Source of the DNA: Gammaproteobacteria bacterium
Lineage (GTDB): Bacteria > Pseudomonadota > Gammaproteobacteria > DSM-26407
Direction: 5' to 3'
Assembly (NCBI GenBank): GCA_028694565.1
Contig: JAQVKR010000014.1
Coordinates: forward strand, 1 to 15,355
Length of the DNA stretch: 15,355 nucleotides
Position 1 is the stretch's first letter, and each line of letters begins with the position of its first letter. The translations under genes and the position numbers were made by a program. Positions 7,921 through 15,355 of this stretch are shown piece by piece. The notes under the pieces were generated by a model. The model ran no database searches and was not told the origin of the DNA. It was given only the letters and a program-made list of their open reading frames with translations.

Positions 7921-7984
7921 GGCGCCCGTCCGCGCCGCCGGGCTGGGACGGGCGCCCGGTGTCCGCATCCTCACGCGGAGGATG
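7921..7984 (-). other. Two hairpins between phaB and phaR
   Basis: GGCGCCCGTCC (7921-7931) and GGACGGGCGCC (7946-7956) are perfect 11-bp arms around a 14-nt loop. CATCCTC (7966-7972) and GAGGATG (7978-7984) form a 7-bp stem just past the phaB stop. Neither has a T-run on the minus strand, so they are not classic intrinsic terminators. They may stabilise the phaA-phaB message or partly uncouple phaR from it. Confidence 0.5.
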
Positions 7985-7996
7985 GTTCACCGGTTG

Positions 7997-8737
7997 TCAG
8001 AACATGTGCTGGCCGCCGTTGATGGCGAGGTTCGAGCCGGTGATGAACCCCCCTTCCTCGTCCGCCAGGAACGCCACGGTGCGGGCAATCTCCTCGGGCT
8101 TGCCGAGGCGTCCCACCGGGATCTGGGCGATGATCTGCTCCCGGACGCTCTCGGGCACCGCCATCACCATGTCGGTGGCGATGTAGCCGGGCGAGATGGT
8201 GTTCACCGTCACGCCCTTGCGGGCGACCTCCTGGGCCAGCGCCTTGGTGAAACCGTGCATGCCGGCCTTGGCGGCGGAGTAGTTGGCCTGCCCGAACTGC
8301 CCCTTCTGGCCGTTGATGGAGGAGATGTTGACGATGCGCCCGAAACCGCGCTCGGTCATTCCCTCGATGACGTGCCGGGTGACGTTGAATACGCTGTCGA
8401 GGTTGGTGCGGATGACCGCTTCCCAGTTCTCCGGGCTCATCTTGCGGAACATGCCGTCGCGGGTGATGCCGGCGTTGTTCACCAGGATGTCCACCGGGCC
8501 GAAGCCGGCCTCGACCGCGGCGATCATCGCCTTGCAGGATTCGAAGTCGGCGACGTCGCCGGCCACGACGCCCATTTCGTAGCCCTCGGCCTTGCGCTCC
8601 GCCTGCCAATTCTGCGCCTTGTCCTCGCTGCCGGGCATGTGGTTGGCGACCACCGTGCAGCCCGCGTCGGCGAGCGCCTTGCAGATGGCGGTGCCGATGC
8701 CGCCGGTGCCGCCGGTTACCAGTGCGATTCTTGCCAT
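7997..8737 (-). CDS. phaB: Acetoacetyl-CoA reductase (NADPH)
   Basis: PhaB reduces acetoacetyl-CoA to (R)-3-hydroxybutyryl-CoA, the second step of polyhydroxybutyrate synthesis. The 246-residue protein, the same length as the Ralstonia enzyme, is a classical short-chain dehydrogenase. It has the cofactor motif TGGTGGIG (8-15), NNAG (87-90) and the catalytic Ser/Tyr/Lys set with S140, Y153 and K157 in NYSAAKAG. The PhaB-specific stretches FRKM, SSINGQKGQFGQ and SPGYIATDM, and the C-terminal GGQHMF, separate it from the fatty-acid reductase FabG. The ATG at 8737 has GGAG 9 nt upstream; the frame is open further, but without a ribosome site. It follows phaA by 88 bp with no terminator between. 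Confidence 0.96.
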   Translation of the reverse strand: MARIALVTGGTGGIGTAICKALADAGCTVVANHMPGSEDKAQNWQAERKAEGYEMGVVAGDVADFESCKAMIAAVEAGFGPVDILVNNAGITRDGMFRKMSPENWEAVIRTNLDSVFNVTRHVIEGMTERGFGRIVNISSINGQKGQFGQANYSAAKAGMHGFTKALAQEVARKGVTVNTISPGYIATDMVMAVPESVREQIIAQIPVGRLGKPEEIARTVAFLADEEGGFITGSNLAINGGQHMF

Positions 8738-8825
8738 CTCGTAGTTCTCCGGTTCAGTTTCTGTTTGACTGCCGATTCGTCGGCGGGGCCGTGGGCCGCC
8801 GTCCGCCAGGCGCTTCCCGGCCGGC

Positions 8826-10004
<1,179 letters not shown>

Positions 10005-10282
10005 GGTGTATGACTCCTCTTTCCCATCTGACAGGAGGGCAGGCGGTCTGGAGGCCTGCCGGATTTGAGACTGCTCTGCCGCGCCGGCGGGACAGCGGTC
10101 CGCGGGGGGGCGATTCTTCGTTTCACAGAGCCGCTATGCGCCCCGGAATCGGCCCCATCCGTCCTCGCTCGCCCGCCCGGCCCGCTGTGGCGCGACGGGC
10201 TCCCGGCGGTCGCGCCCGTTGAATCCTGTGTTCCCGGAACCGCGGACGACAGCCGGTGGCAATCGGGCCGGCGGCGTTTTGG

Positions 10283-10293
10283 TTGCAGTGCAA
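10283..10293. promoter_or_regulatory. Candidate PhaR operator at the phaA promoter
   Basis: TTGCAGTGCAA is a perfect 11-bp palindrome placed immediately downstream of the phaA -10 element, over the predicted start of transcription. It has the same TTGC-N3-GCAA form and the same position as the box at the phasin promoter (7198-7208). Confidence 0.55.
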
Positions 10294-10294
10294 C

Positions 10295-10321
10295 ATAGTA
10301 GCAGGAACAGCCATATGTCAA
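10295..10321 (-). promoter_or_regulatory. Extended -10 promoter of phaA-phaB
   Basis: On the minus strand TTGACA (10316-10321) is a perfect -35. TACTAT (10295-10300) follows after only 15 bp, but is preceded by TGC, giving an extended -10 (TGN-TACTAT) that can compensate for the short spacer. Confidence 0.55.
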
Positions 10322-10445
10322 CTACTGGCGGCTGTTACGGATTGTTACGTTTGCGCCGCCCGCCGCCGTGCCATCGGGATGGCGCCTGATGCGCGGGAGA
10401 CTGCGGCTACAGGATAAGCCGGTCGCCGGGGCGGGGAGGGCGCGC

Positions 10446-12140
10446 TCAGGCGCGCTGCTGGCGGAACAGCTGCTCCGACTCGGCGGGACGGAGCCAGTAG
10501 TGGCCCTGACCCTGGTGGCAGCCGAGCTTCTGGAGCTCGCGTGCCTGGTCCGCCGTTTCCACGCCCTCGGCCACCAGGTCCAGGCCCAGGCCCCGGGCGA
10601 GGCCGACGATGGCGCGGACGATGGCCTTGTCCTCGTTGCTTCCCGGCAGTCCATGGACGAAGCCGCTGTCCACCTTGATGATGTCGACGGGAAAGCGCTT
10701 CAGGTCGGTGAGCGAGGAGCAGCCGCTGCCGAAGTCGTCGATGGCGATTTTCACGCCCAGCTCGTGAAGTGCCTCCAGGCAGTCGCCGATCTGGGCCATC
10801 TGGTTCATCAGGCTCACCTCGGTGAACTCCAGCTGGATTGCGGCGGGTTCCAGCCGGTGGCTGGCGAGCACCGAGCCGATGAGCTCCACCAGCCCATCGT
10901 GGCGGCACTGGCGGGTCGAGAGGTTGATGGCCAGGCTGGGAACGGAAACCCCCTCCTGCTGCCAGGCCTTGAACTGCTCGCAGGCGGTCCGGATGACCCA
11001 TTCCCCGAGCTCGACGATGATCCCGGTCTCCTCGGCCACGGAGATGAACTCCCCGGGCAGCAGCAGCCCCTCCTCGGGGTGATCCCAGCGCAGCAGGGCC
11101 TCCATGCCGAGCAGGCGGTTGTCGTCGATATGGTATTTGGGCTGGTAGTGGAGGCGGAACTCGCCCCGTGCGAGGCCGTGGCGCAGCCCGCTTTCGATGT
11201 GCAGGCGCCGCAGCGCCGCGGCGCTCATCTCCTGGGTGTAGAACTGGACATTGGCGCGTCCCAGCTCCTTGGCCCGGTACATGGCGATATCGGCGTTCTT
11301 CAGCAGGGCGCCCACGGTTTCGCCATCGCGCGGGAAGGTGGCGATGCCGATGCTGCTGGAGATGGTGAGCGCGCTGGCCTCCATCTCGATGTCGCGGGCC
11401 ATGACCTCGAGGATGTTGTGGGCGACCTGGGCGGCCTCCTGGGGCTGGTTGAGCCCTTCGAGGATGACCGTGAACTCGTCGCCGCCGAGGCGGGCCACGG
11501 TGTCGGAACGCCGGACCACCCCCTCGAGCCGGGCGGCGATGGTCTTGAGCAGCCGGTCGCCGGCGTCATGCCCCAGGCTGTCGTTGATGAGCTTGAACCG
11601 GTCCAGGTCCATGAACATCACGGCCAGGCTCTGGTTGCTGCGCCGGGCGCGCATGATGGCCTGCTCCAGGCGATCCATGAGCAGGTGCCGGTTGGGCAGG
11701 CCCGTGAGGGGGTCGTGGTAGGCCAGGTGCAGCATGCGCTGCTCCGCCTGGCTGTTGAAGAGCATGCGCCGCACCCGCTGCTTCAGGACGGACATGTTGA
11801 CCGGCTTGGTGATGTAGTCGAAGGCGCCGACCGAGAAGGCGCGCTCGATGGACTGCTCGTCGTCCAGGCCGGTGAGCATCAGCACGGGCACCCGCCGCGC
11901 CCAGTCCCGTGTCTGCAGCTCGGAGCAGGCGGCGAAGCCGTCCTTGCCCGGCATGATGGCGTCCAGCAGCACCAGGTCGGGATGGTTGATCTCGCAGACC
12001 CGCAGGGCCTCCTCGCCATCGGATGCCTCGAGGACGAGGTAGCCCTCGTTCTCCAGCACTCGCCGCAGCAGGAGACGGAAGGCGGCGTCGTCGTCGGCGA
12101 GTACGACGGTGATGGCTTGTCCACCGACTTCTGGTTTCAT
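10446..12140 (-). CDS. Response regulator with GGDEF and EAL domains (c-di-GMP turnover)
   Basis: Cytoplasmic hybrid regulator for making or degrading the second messenger c-di-GMP. The 564-residue protein has a receiver domain (about 10-125) with acidic pocket D16/D17, phospho-acceptor D60 in VLLDAIMPG and the YITKP lysine. A diguanylate cyclase domain follows (about 140-300) with intact GGDEF at 219-223 and an upstream RxxD inhibitory site (R210-D213). The phosphodiesterase EAL domain (about 315-560) has EALLRW at 347-352, N406, E438, the D468-D469 pair, K489, D491, E525 and Q545, so both catalytic domains look complete. No membrane segment is seen. The ATG at 12140 was chosen because the receiver domain begins there; no strong ribosome site is visible. 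No partner histidine kinase gene is nearby. It is divergent from the CoA-ligase gene. Confidence 0.92.
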   Translation of the reverse strand: MKPEVGGQAITVVLADDDAAFRLLLRRVLENEGYLVLEASDGEEALRVCEINHPDLVLLDAIMPGKDGFAACSELQTRDWARRVPVLMLTGLDDEQSIERAFSVGAFDYITKPVNMSVLKQRVRRMLFNSQAEQRMLHLAYHDPLTGLPNRHLLMDRLEQAIMRARRSNQSLAVMFMDLDRFKLINDSLGHDAGDRLLKTIAARLEGVVRRSDTVARLGGDEFTVILEGLNQPQEAAQVAHNILEVMARDIEMEASALTISSSIGIATFPRDGETVGALLKNADIAMYRAKELGRANVQFYTQEMSAAALRRLHIESGLRHGLARGEFRLHYQPKYHIDDNRLLGMEALLRWDHPEEGLLLPGEFISVAEETGIIVELGEWVIRTACEQFKAWQQEGVSVPSLAINLSTRQCRHDGLVELIGSVLASHRLEPAAIQLEFTEVSLMNQMAQIGDCLEALHELGVKIAIDDFGSGCSSLTDLKRFPVDIIKVDSGFVHGLPGSNEDKAIVRAIVGLARGLGLDLVAEGVETADQARELQKLGCHQGQGHYWLRPAESEQLFRQQRA

Positions 12141-12183
12141 GGCAGGGTGTTTCGCATTGATAAGGCAGCGATTTTTTAGTTGC

Positions 12184-12212
12184 AGATTAGAGCTTAAGGG
12201 ACCGGCTGGCAA
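12184..12212 (-). promoter_or_regulatory. Candidate promoter of the GGDEF-EAL gene
   Basis: On the minus strand TTGCCA (12207-12212) is 17 bp from TAATCT (12184-12189). The -35 is good and the -10 weak. An A-rich tract follows it toward the gene. Confidence 0.3.
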
Positions 12213-12251
12213 GCGTTGCGCGGGCATGCGATTAAGGCGGCGGCGGGATCC

Positions 12252-12260
12252 TGATAGACT
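12252..12260 (+). promoter_or_regulatory. Candidate extended -10 promoter of the CoA-ligase gene
   Basis: TGATAGACT reads as an extended -10 (TGN plus TAGACT) about 130 bp before the ligase start. No good -35 is visible at the usual distance. Confidence 0.3.
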
Positions 12261-12378
12261 AATCGCCCACGGGAAATGGGGTTGTGGAGCCGGGGCGCCG
12301 ACAGCCGGCCGCCAGCGCCCCGATGCCGGAGGCGGGCTGCCGCGGCACCGATTGACCGAGACCGTTTCACGAGACAGC

Positions 12379-12383
12379 AGGAG
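12379..12383 (+). promoter_or_regulatory. Ribosome binding site deciding a GTG start
   Basis: AGGAG lies 6 nt before GTG at 12390. The frame is open further upstream to 12276, but that extension is Arg/Pro-rich, unlike the family N-terminus, and has no ribosome site. Confidence 0.8.
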
Positions 12384-12389
12384 TTATCT

Positions 12390-13685
12390 GTGCACCTTCA
12401 CGAGGTAGAGACCATCGGCCGGGACGCGCTCGCCGATCTCCAGGTCGGGGCGTTGCGGGCCACGCTGGAGCGGGCGCGGCGGTCGCCGTTCTATGGACGC
12501 CGCCTGGCCGAGTCCGGGATCGGCCCGCAGGATATCCGGACCCCCGGGGATATCCGCAAGCTTCCGCTGACGACGAAGGATGACCTGCGGGCCGAGTACC
12601 CCTTCGGCCTGGTGGCCTGCCCCCGGGAGGAACTGGTCCGGCTGCATGCTTCCAGCGGTACCACCGGTGCCTCCACGGTGGTCTTCCATGACCGCCAGGA
12701 TCTCGACAACTGGTCTGACCTGGTGGCCCGCTGCATGTACATGGTGGGCATGCGCCCCGGTGACGTGTTCCAGAACATGACCGCCTACGGGCTGTTCACC
12801 GGCGGGCTCGGCATGCACTACGGCGCCGAGCGGCTCGGCTGCCTCACGGTGCCCGCCGGACCCGGCAACACCCTGCGCCAGGTCAAGCTCATCCGCGACT
12901 TCGGTGTGACGGCGCTGCATATCATTCCCTCCTATGCCCTGCATTTCGCCGGCTGGCTCGAGCGCGAGGGCATCGAGCCGGGGGATCTGACCCCGCGCAT
13001 CGCGCTCATCGGCGCCGAGCCCCACACCGGGGAGGCGCGGAGCCGCATCGAGAGCCTGCTCGAGCTGAAGGCGTACAACTCCTACGGCCTGTCGGAGATG
13101 AACGGCCCCGGGGTGGCGTTCGAGTGCCCGGAGCAGCAGGGGATGCACCTGTGGGAGGACGCCTTCCTGATGGAGGTGATCGACCCCGAAACCCTGGAGC
13201 CGGTGCCTGACGGCGAGCCCGGCGAACTGGTGCTTACCACCCTCCGGCGCAGCGCCATGCCCATCCTGCGTTATCGCACCAAGGACATCACCCGCATCCT
13301 GCCGGGCGAGTGCGCCTGCGGCCGGACCCACCGCCGCATCGACCGCATCACCGGCCGCAGCGACGACATGTTCATCATCAAGGGCGTGAACATCTACCCC
13401 ATGCAGATAGAGCGGGTATTGCTGGGCATCCCCGAAGTGGGGCAGAACTACCTCATCATCCTGGACCGGGAACAGGATATCGACCAGTTGCGGGTGAAGG
13501 TCGAGATCAAGGCGGAGCACTACCGTGACGACCCCGCCGCCATGGCCGCCCTGCACCGGCACATCATCCACCGCCTGCGCGACGAGCTGCTGGTCACCCC
13601 GGGCCTCGACCTCATGCCGCCCCGCAGCCTCCCCGAGGCCCAGGGCAAGGCCCAGCGGGTCGAGGACCTGCGGCCGCGGGGCTGA
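12390..13685 (+). CDS. Phenylacetate-CoA ligase-like AMP-forming enzyme
   Basis: Adenylate-forming enzyme of the PaaK type, which activates phenylacetate or a related aryl acid to its CoA thioester using ATP. From the GTG start it has 431 residues, the normal PaaK length. The phosphate loop is SSGTTGAS (88-95), where many PaaK proteins read SSGTTGKP. YNSYGLSEMNGPG is the adenine-binding region, followed by the CACGRTHRRIDRITGRSDDM hinge and the C-terminal PaaK domain with IKGVNIYPMQIE. The catalytic lysine of the last motif, GKAQRVEDLRP, is about K420. No phenylacetate-degradation genes (paaABCDE, paaG, paaZ) are in the window, so the real substrate is uncertain. It is divergent from the GGDEF-EAL gene. 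I leave the symbol empty because PaaK-like paralogues differ in substrate. Confidence 0.9.
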   Translation: MHLHEVETIGRDALADLQVGALRATLERARRSPFYGRRLAESGIGPQDIRTPGDIRKLPLTTKDDLRAEYPFGLVACPREELVRLHASSGTTGASTVVFHDRQDLDNWSDLVARCMYMVGMRPGDVFQNMTAYGLFTGGLGMHYGAERLGCLTVPAGPGNTLRQVKLIRDFGVTALHIIPSYALHFAGWLEREGIEPGDLTPRIALIGAEPHTGEARSRIESLLELKAYNSYGLSEMNGPGVAFECPEQQGMHLWEDAFLMEVIDPETLEPVPDGEPGELVLTTLRRSAMPILRYRTKDITRILPGECACGRTHRRIDRITGRSDDMFIIKGVNIYPMQIERVLLGIPEVGQNYLIILDREQDIDQLRVKVEIKAEHYRDDPAAMAALHRHIIHRLRDELLVTPGLDLMPPRSLPEAQGKAQRVEDLRPRG

Positions 13686-13732
13686 TACAGGTACATCGGA
13701 TCACTGCGAAGGACACGTAAGTAACGAGTACG

Positions 13733-13849
13733 CCACGGAGACACGGAGTGCGTGGAGAAAATCAGTGGAGGGGATCGCGCCCGCTGGTTGGACAAGCGGG
13801 TTTGCCGGTGGAACTGCCCACGGAATTCCCATCCTCCGTGTCTCCGTGG
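13733..13849. repeat. 117-bp intergenic element bounded by 16-bp inverted repeats
   Basis: CCACGGAGACACGGAG (13733-13748) and its exact reverse complement (13834-13849) flank 85 bp. Each arm is itself two near-copies of an 8-bp unit, CACGGAGA/CACGGAGT. Inside, CCCGCT (13780-13785) and AGCGGG (13795-13800) form a hairpin followed by TTT, which may help end the ligase transcript. No flanking target-site duplication is seen. Strings such as CACGGAGACACGGAG recur between genes in many bacteria. Confidence 0.6.
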
Positions 13850-13913
13850 TGAACTGAATTCAGATTTCCGGGCCCGTACACCTTCACCCGCGGCTGGCCG
13901 GTGAGACATCCAC

Positions 13914-14519
13914 ATGACTGAAAAGACCAAGAAGATCGACAAGGCCTATATCGACTCCCTGCGCCGGGACATCGTCTTCAGCGACACCCTGCGGGGGCAG
14001 CCGCTGACGTTCCATACGACCTGGGGCCTGTTCTCGCCGCGCGCCGTGGACGACGGCTCGCGGCTGCTGCTGGATCACGTAGAGGTCAACGAGGGGGACG
14101 ACTGCCTCGACGTGGGCTGCGGCTACGGCGTGCTGGGGCTGACCCTGGCGCGCCTGGCCCCGCGGGGAAGCACCTGCCTGGTGGACAAGGACTTCGTGGC
14201 GGTGGACTACAGCGCCCGCAACGCGCGGGTCAACGGCATCGGCAACTGCGAGGCTTTTCTCAGCAACGGTTTCAGCGCCGTGGGCGGGCGCCGCTTCGAT
14301 CTCATCGTCTCCAACCTGCCGGCCAAGGTGGGCAAGGAGATGCTCTACCTCTACCTCTACGATGCGCTGGCCCACCTCCGCATCGGCGGGCGCTTCTACG
14401 TGGTCACCATCTCGGGGCTGCGCCGCTTCATCGAGCGCGGCTTCAAGGAAGTGTTCGGCAACTACGACAAGGTCAAGCAGGGCAGGGACTACACGGTGGC
14501 GCTGGCGGTGCGGGAGTAG
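13914..14519 (+). CDS. Class I SAM-dependent methyltransferase, small-domain (RsmC-like) type
   Basis: A 201-residue Rossmann-fold methyltransferase using S-adenosylmethionine. The N-terminal part contains TFHTTWGLFSPRAVDDGSRLLL, which resembles the substrate-side region of MTS-domain enzymes (RsmC, RsmD, PrmC relatives). SAM-binding motif I is CLDVGCGYGVLGL (DVGCGYG at 66-72), followed by the acidic strand end LVDKDFVAVDYSARNA. The motif IV position reads SNLPAK (133-138) where amino-methylating members usually have NPPF or NPPY. The substrate, whether rRNA, protein or small molecule, cannot be told from sequence. A weak GGTGAG precedes the ATG. It sits alone, after an intergenic repeat and before the REP array; no terminator with a T-run is seen downstream. 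Confidence 0.8.
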   Translation: MTEKTKKIDKAYIDSLRRDIVFSDTLRGQPLTFHTTWGLFSPRAVDDGSRLLLDHVEVNEGDDCLDVGCGYGVLGLTLARLAPRGSTCLVDKDFVAVDYSARNARVNGIGNCEAFLSNGFSAVGGRRFDLIVSNLPAKVGKEMLYLYLYDALAHLRIGGRFYVVTISGLRRFIERGFKEVFGNYDKVKQGRDYTVALAVRE

Positions 14520-14558
14520 GCAGCACGCCGCCGGGAGGCGCTTCTGCGGCCGAGCCGC

Positions 14559-15238
14559 CATTCGGCGAGGGGGCTCGCCTCCTACGGATCGCCATCCCCG
14601 GTGGCGGCCGCAGCCTGTAGGGGGCCAGCCCCTGGCCGATGCGGCATGAGCAGGGCCGCCATTCGGCGAGGGGGCTCGCCTCCTGCGGGAACTCTCCCCG
14701 GCGGCTGCCGCAGCCCGTAGGAGGCCAGCCCCTGGCCGATGCGGCGTGAGCAGGGCCCCATTCGGCGAGGGGGCTCGCCTCCTACGGAATTCTCCCCGGC
14801 GGCTGCCGCAGCCTGTAGGAGGCCAGCCCCTGGCCGATGCGGTGTGAGCAGGGCCGCCGTTCGGCGAGGGGGCTCGCCTCCTACGGATCGCCACCGGCGG
14901 TAGGCCGCAGCCTGTAGGAGGCCAGCCCCTGGCCGATGCGGCGTAAGCAGGGCCGCCGTTCGGCGAGGGGGCTCGCCTCCTACGGATCGCCACCGGCGGC
15001 GGCCGCAGCCTGTAGGAGGCCGGCCTCTGGCCGATGCGGTGTGAGCAGGGCCGCCATTCGGCGAGGGGGCTCGCCTCCTGCGGGAACTCTCCCCGGCGGC
15101 TGCCGCAGCCTGTAGGAGGCCAGCCCCTGGCCGATGCGGCATGAGCAGGGCCGCCATTCGGCGAGGGGGCTCGCCTCCTACGGGAACTCTCCCCGGCGGC
15201 GGCCGCAGCCTGTAGGAGGCCAGCCTCTCGCCGATGGG
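14559..15238. repeat. Seven-unit array of inverted REP pairs (BIME-like)
   Basis: Seven units start at about 14561, 14662, 14761, 14860, 14959, 15057 and 15157, with periods of 98-101 bp. Each unit has an inverse REP (TTCGGCGAGG...CTCCTAC) and, after about 30 bp, a direct REP (GTAGGAGGCCAGCCCCTGG...CCGATG). The heads (GTAGGAG) face each other. The inverse type forms stem GGCGAG/CTCGCC and the direct type GGCCAG/CTGGCC, so the fourth base pair is swapped with pairing kept. The heads resemble those of REP sequences mobilised by RAYT (TnpA-REP) transposases. No such gene is in the window. Confidence 0.9.
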
Positions 15239-15261
15239 ACGCGGGCCGAGAGCCTCCCTCA

Positions 15262-15287
15262 AATCCCGCCAATCCTGAAATCCGGTC
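15262..15287. repeat. AATCC-type tandem repeat, copy 2
   Basis: AATCCCGCC, AATCCTGA and AATCCGGTC run in tandem and end immediately next to the ROK-kinase stop codon. The string resembles the copy at 6704-6730 in sequence, orientation and position relative to a minus-strand gene end. Confidence 0.55.
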
Positions 15288-15355
15288 TTACGCACCAAGA
15301 TCCCACAGCCATGCCGCGCCGCGGACCCCGCTGGAGTCGCCGTGCGCTGGCGGCA
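15288..15355 (-). CDS. ROK-family sugar kinase (fructokinase/NagK type), C-terminal 21 residues only
   Basis: Read on the minus strand from the window edge, the frame gives PPAHGDSSGVRGAAWLWDLGA and then TAA at 15290-15288. HGDSSGVRGAAWLW is the typical C-terminus of ROK kinases of the Mak fructokinase and NagK type, which phosphorylate sugars with ATP in the cytoplasm. Only the tail is visible, so the substrate cannot be assigned. The gene is convergent with the methyltransferase gene. This reading is much better supported than a plus-strand ATG frame at 15311, which has no ribosome site. Confidence 0.82.
   Translation of the reverse strand, partial: PPAHGDSSGVRGAAWLWDLGA

Larger units (their letters stand above)
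10005..10445. other. Gene-free stretch upstream of phaA
   Basis: This 441-bp gap lies between phaA and the end of the GGDEF-EAL gene, both on the minus strand. It holds the phaA promoter and operator (10283-10321), a direct repeat TGTTACG-GAT-TGTTACG (about 10333-10349), and a small hairpin GCCATC/GATGGC (10370-10383) without a T-run. The predicted leader of phaA is long, about 285 nt. No small gene or recognisable riboswitch is seen. Confidence 0.6.
14520..15287. other. Convergent gap filled by the REP array
   Basis: This 768-bp space between the convergent methyltransferase and ROK-kinase genes is almost wholly the palindromic array at 14559-15238. 14520-14558 is GC-rich with no clear element. 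15239-15287 holds the second AATCC-type tandem repeat. Long open frames cross the array on the minus strand but follow the repeat periodicity and have no ribosome site or protein-like composition. Confidence 0.85.

Noticed and set aside
10368..12179. Plus-strand open frame of 603 codons
   Set aside because: It is the antisense of the GGDEF-EAL gene, whose domain motifs are complete. Long antisense frames are expected in GC-rich DNA.
13733..13849. Insertion sequence
   Set aside because: It has no transposase gene and no target-site duplication; kept only as an inverted-repeat element.
14559..15238. Possible CRISPR array
   Set aside because: Repeats are paired inverse palindromes and the linkers are themselves repeated, not unique spacers; no cas genes are present.
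13884..15272. Minus-strand open frame of 462 codons across the REP array and the methyltransferase gene
   Set aside because: It follows the repeat periodicity, is rich in Arg/Pro/Ala, runs antisense to a real gene and has no ribosome site.
14582..15298. Minus-strand frame of 238 codons in the array
   Set aside because: The repeating peptide arises only from the roughly 99-bp DNA repeat; it also overlaps the ROK-kinase end.
15311..15355. ATG-led plus-strand frame at the window end
   Set aside because: There is no Shine-Dalgarno sequence, and the opposite strand encodes a clear ROK-kinase C-terminus.

Overview
The window is GC-rich and densely coded. Its gene set points to a sulfur-oxidising, polyhydroxyalkanoate-storing gammaproteobacterium, most likely from the Chromatiales/Ectothiorhodospiraceae group. 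The sulfur evidence is soxX-soxA plus tusA-dsrE2. The storage evidence is phaA, phaB, phaR and a phasin. The placement rests on gene content and protein resemblance read by eye, without any database search.

Layout: (1) 1-2095 holds the 3' part of htpG (+), then a strong bidirectional terminator facing soxA. (2) 2096-3398 is soxX-soxA on the minus strand, encoding the periplasmic cytochrome pair that starts thiosulfate oxidation. (3) 3717-5189 is a BepA-like periplasmic M48 protease with a TPR tail (minus). (4) 5190-6553 is a regulatory region with a good sigma70 promoter and two palindromes, then tusA and dsrE2 (+), cytoplasmic sulfur-relay proteins, closed by a terminator. (5) 6732-10321 is the PHA block on the minus strand: phaA, phaB, phaR and a phasin, without the synthase genes phaC/phaE. 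(6) 10446-12140 encodes a REC-GGDEF-EAL c-di-GMP response regulator (minus), divergent from a phenylacetate-CoA-ligase-like gene (12390-13685, +). (7) 13686-15355 holds an intergenic 16-bp inverted repeat, a small-domain methyltransferase gene (+), a seven-unit array of paired REP palindromes, and the last 21 codons of a ROK-family sugar kinase gene (minus).

Two signals stand out. The phasin and phaA promoters share the same architecture: a TTGACA -35 element and a TTGC-N3-GCAA palindrome lying across the predicted start of transcription. Since phaR lies in the same cluster, this palindrome is a candidate PhaR operator. The second is the 680-bp array at 14559-15238. It is made of seven roughly 99-bp units, each with two inverted REP elements whose hairpin stems differ by a compensatory base-pair swap. 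It shows signs of a four-unit duplication and ends in a chimeric REP. The gaps also hold several short intergenic repeat elements, one of which occurs twice just beyond the 3' ends of minus-strand genes. I found no CRISPR array, tRNA, rRNA, insertion sequence or clearly unknown multi-gene system.
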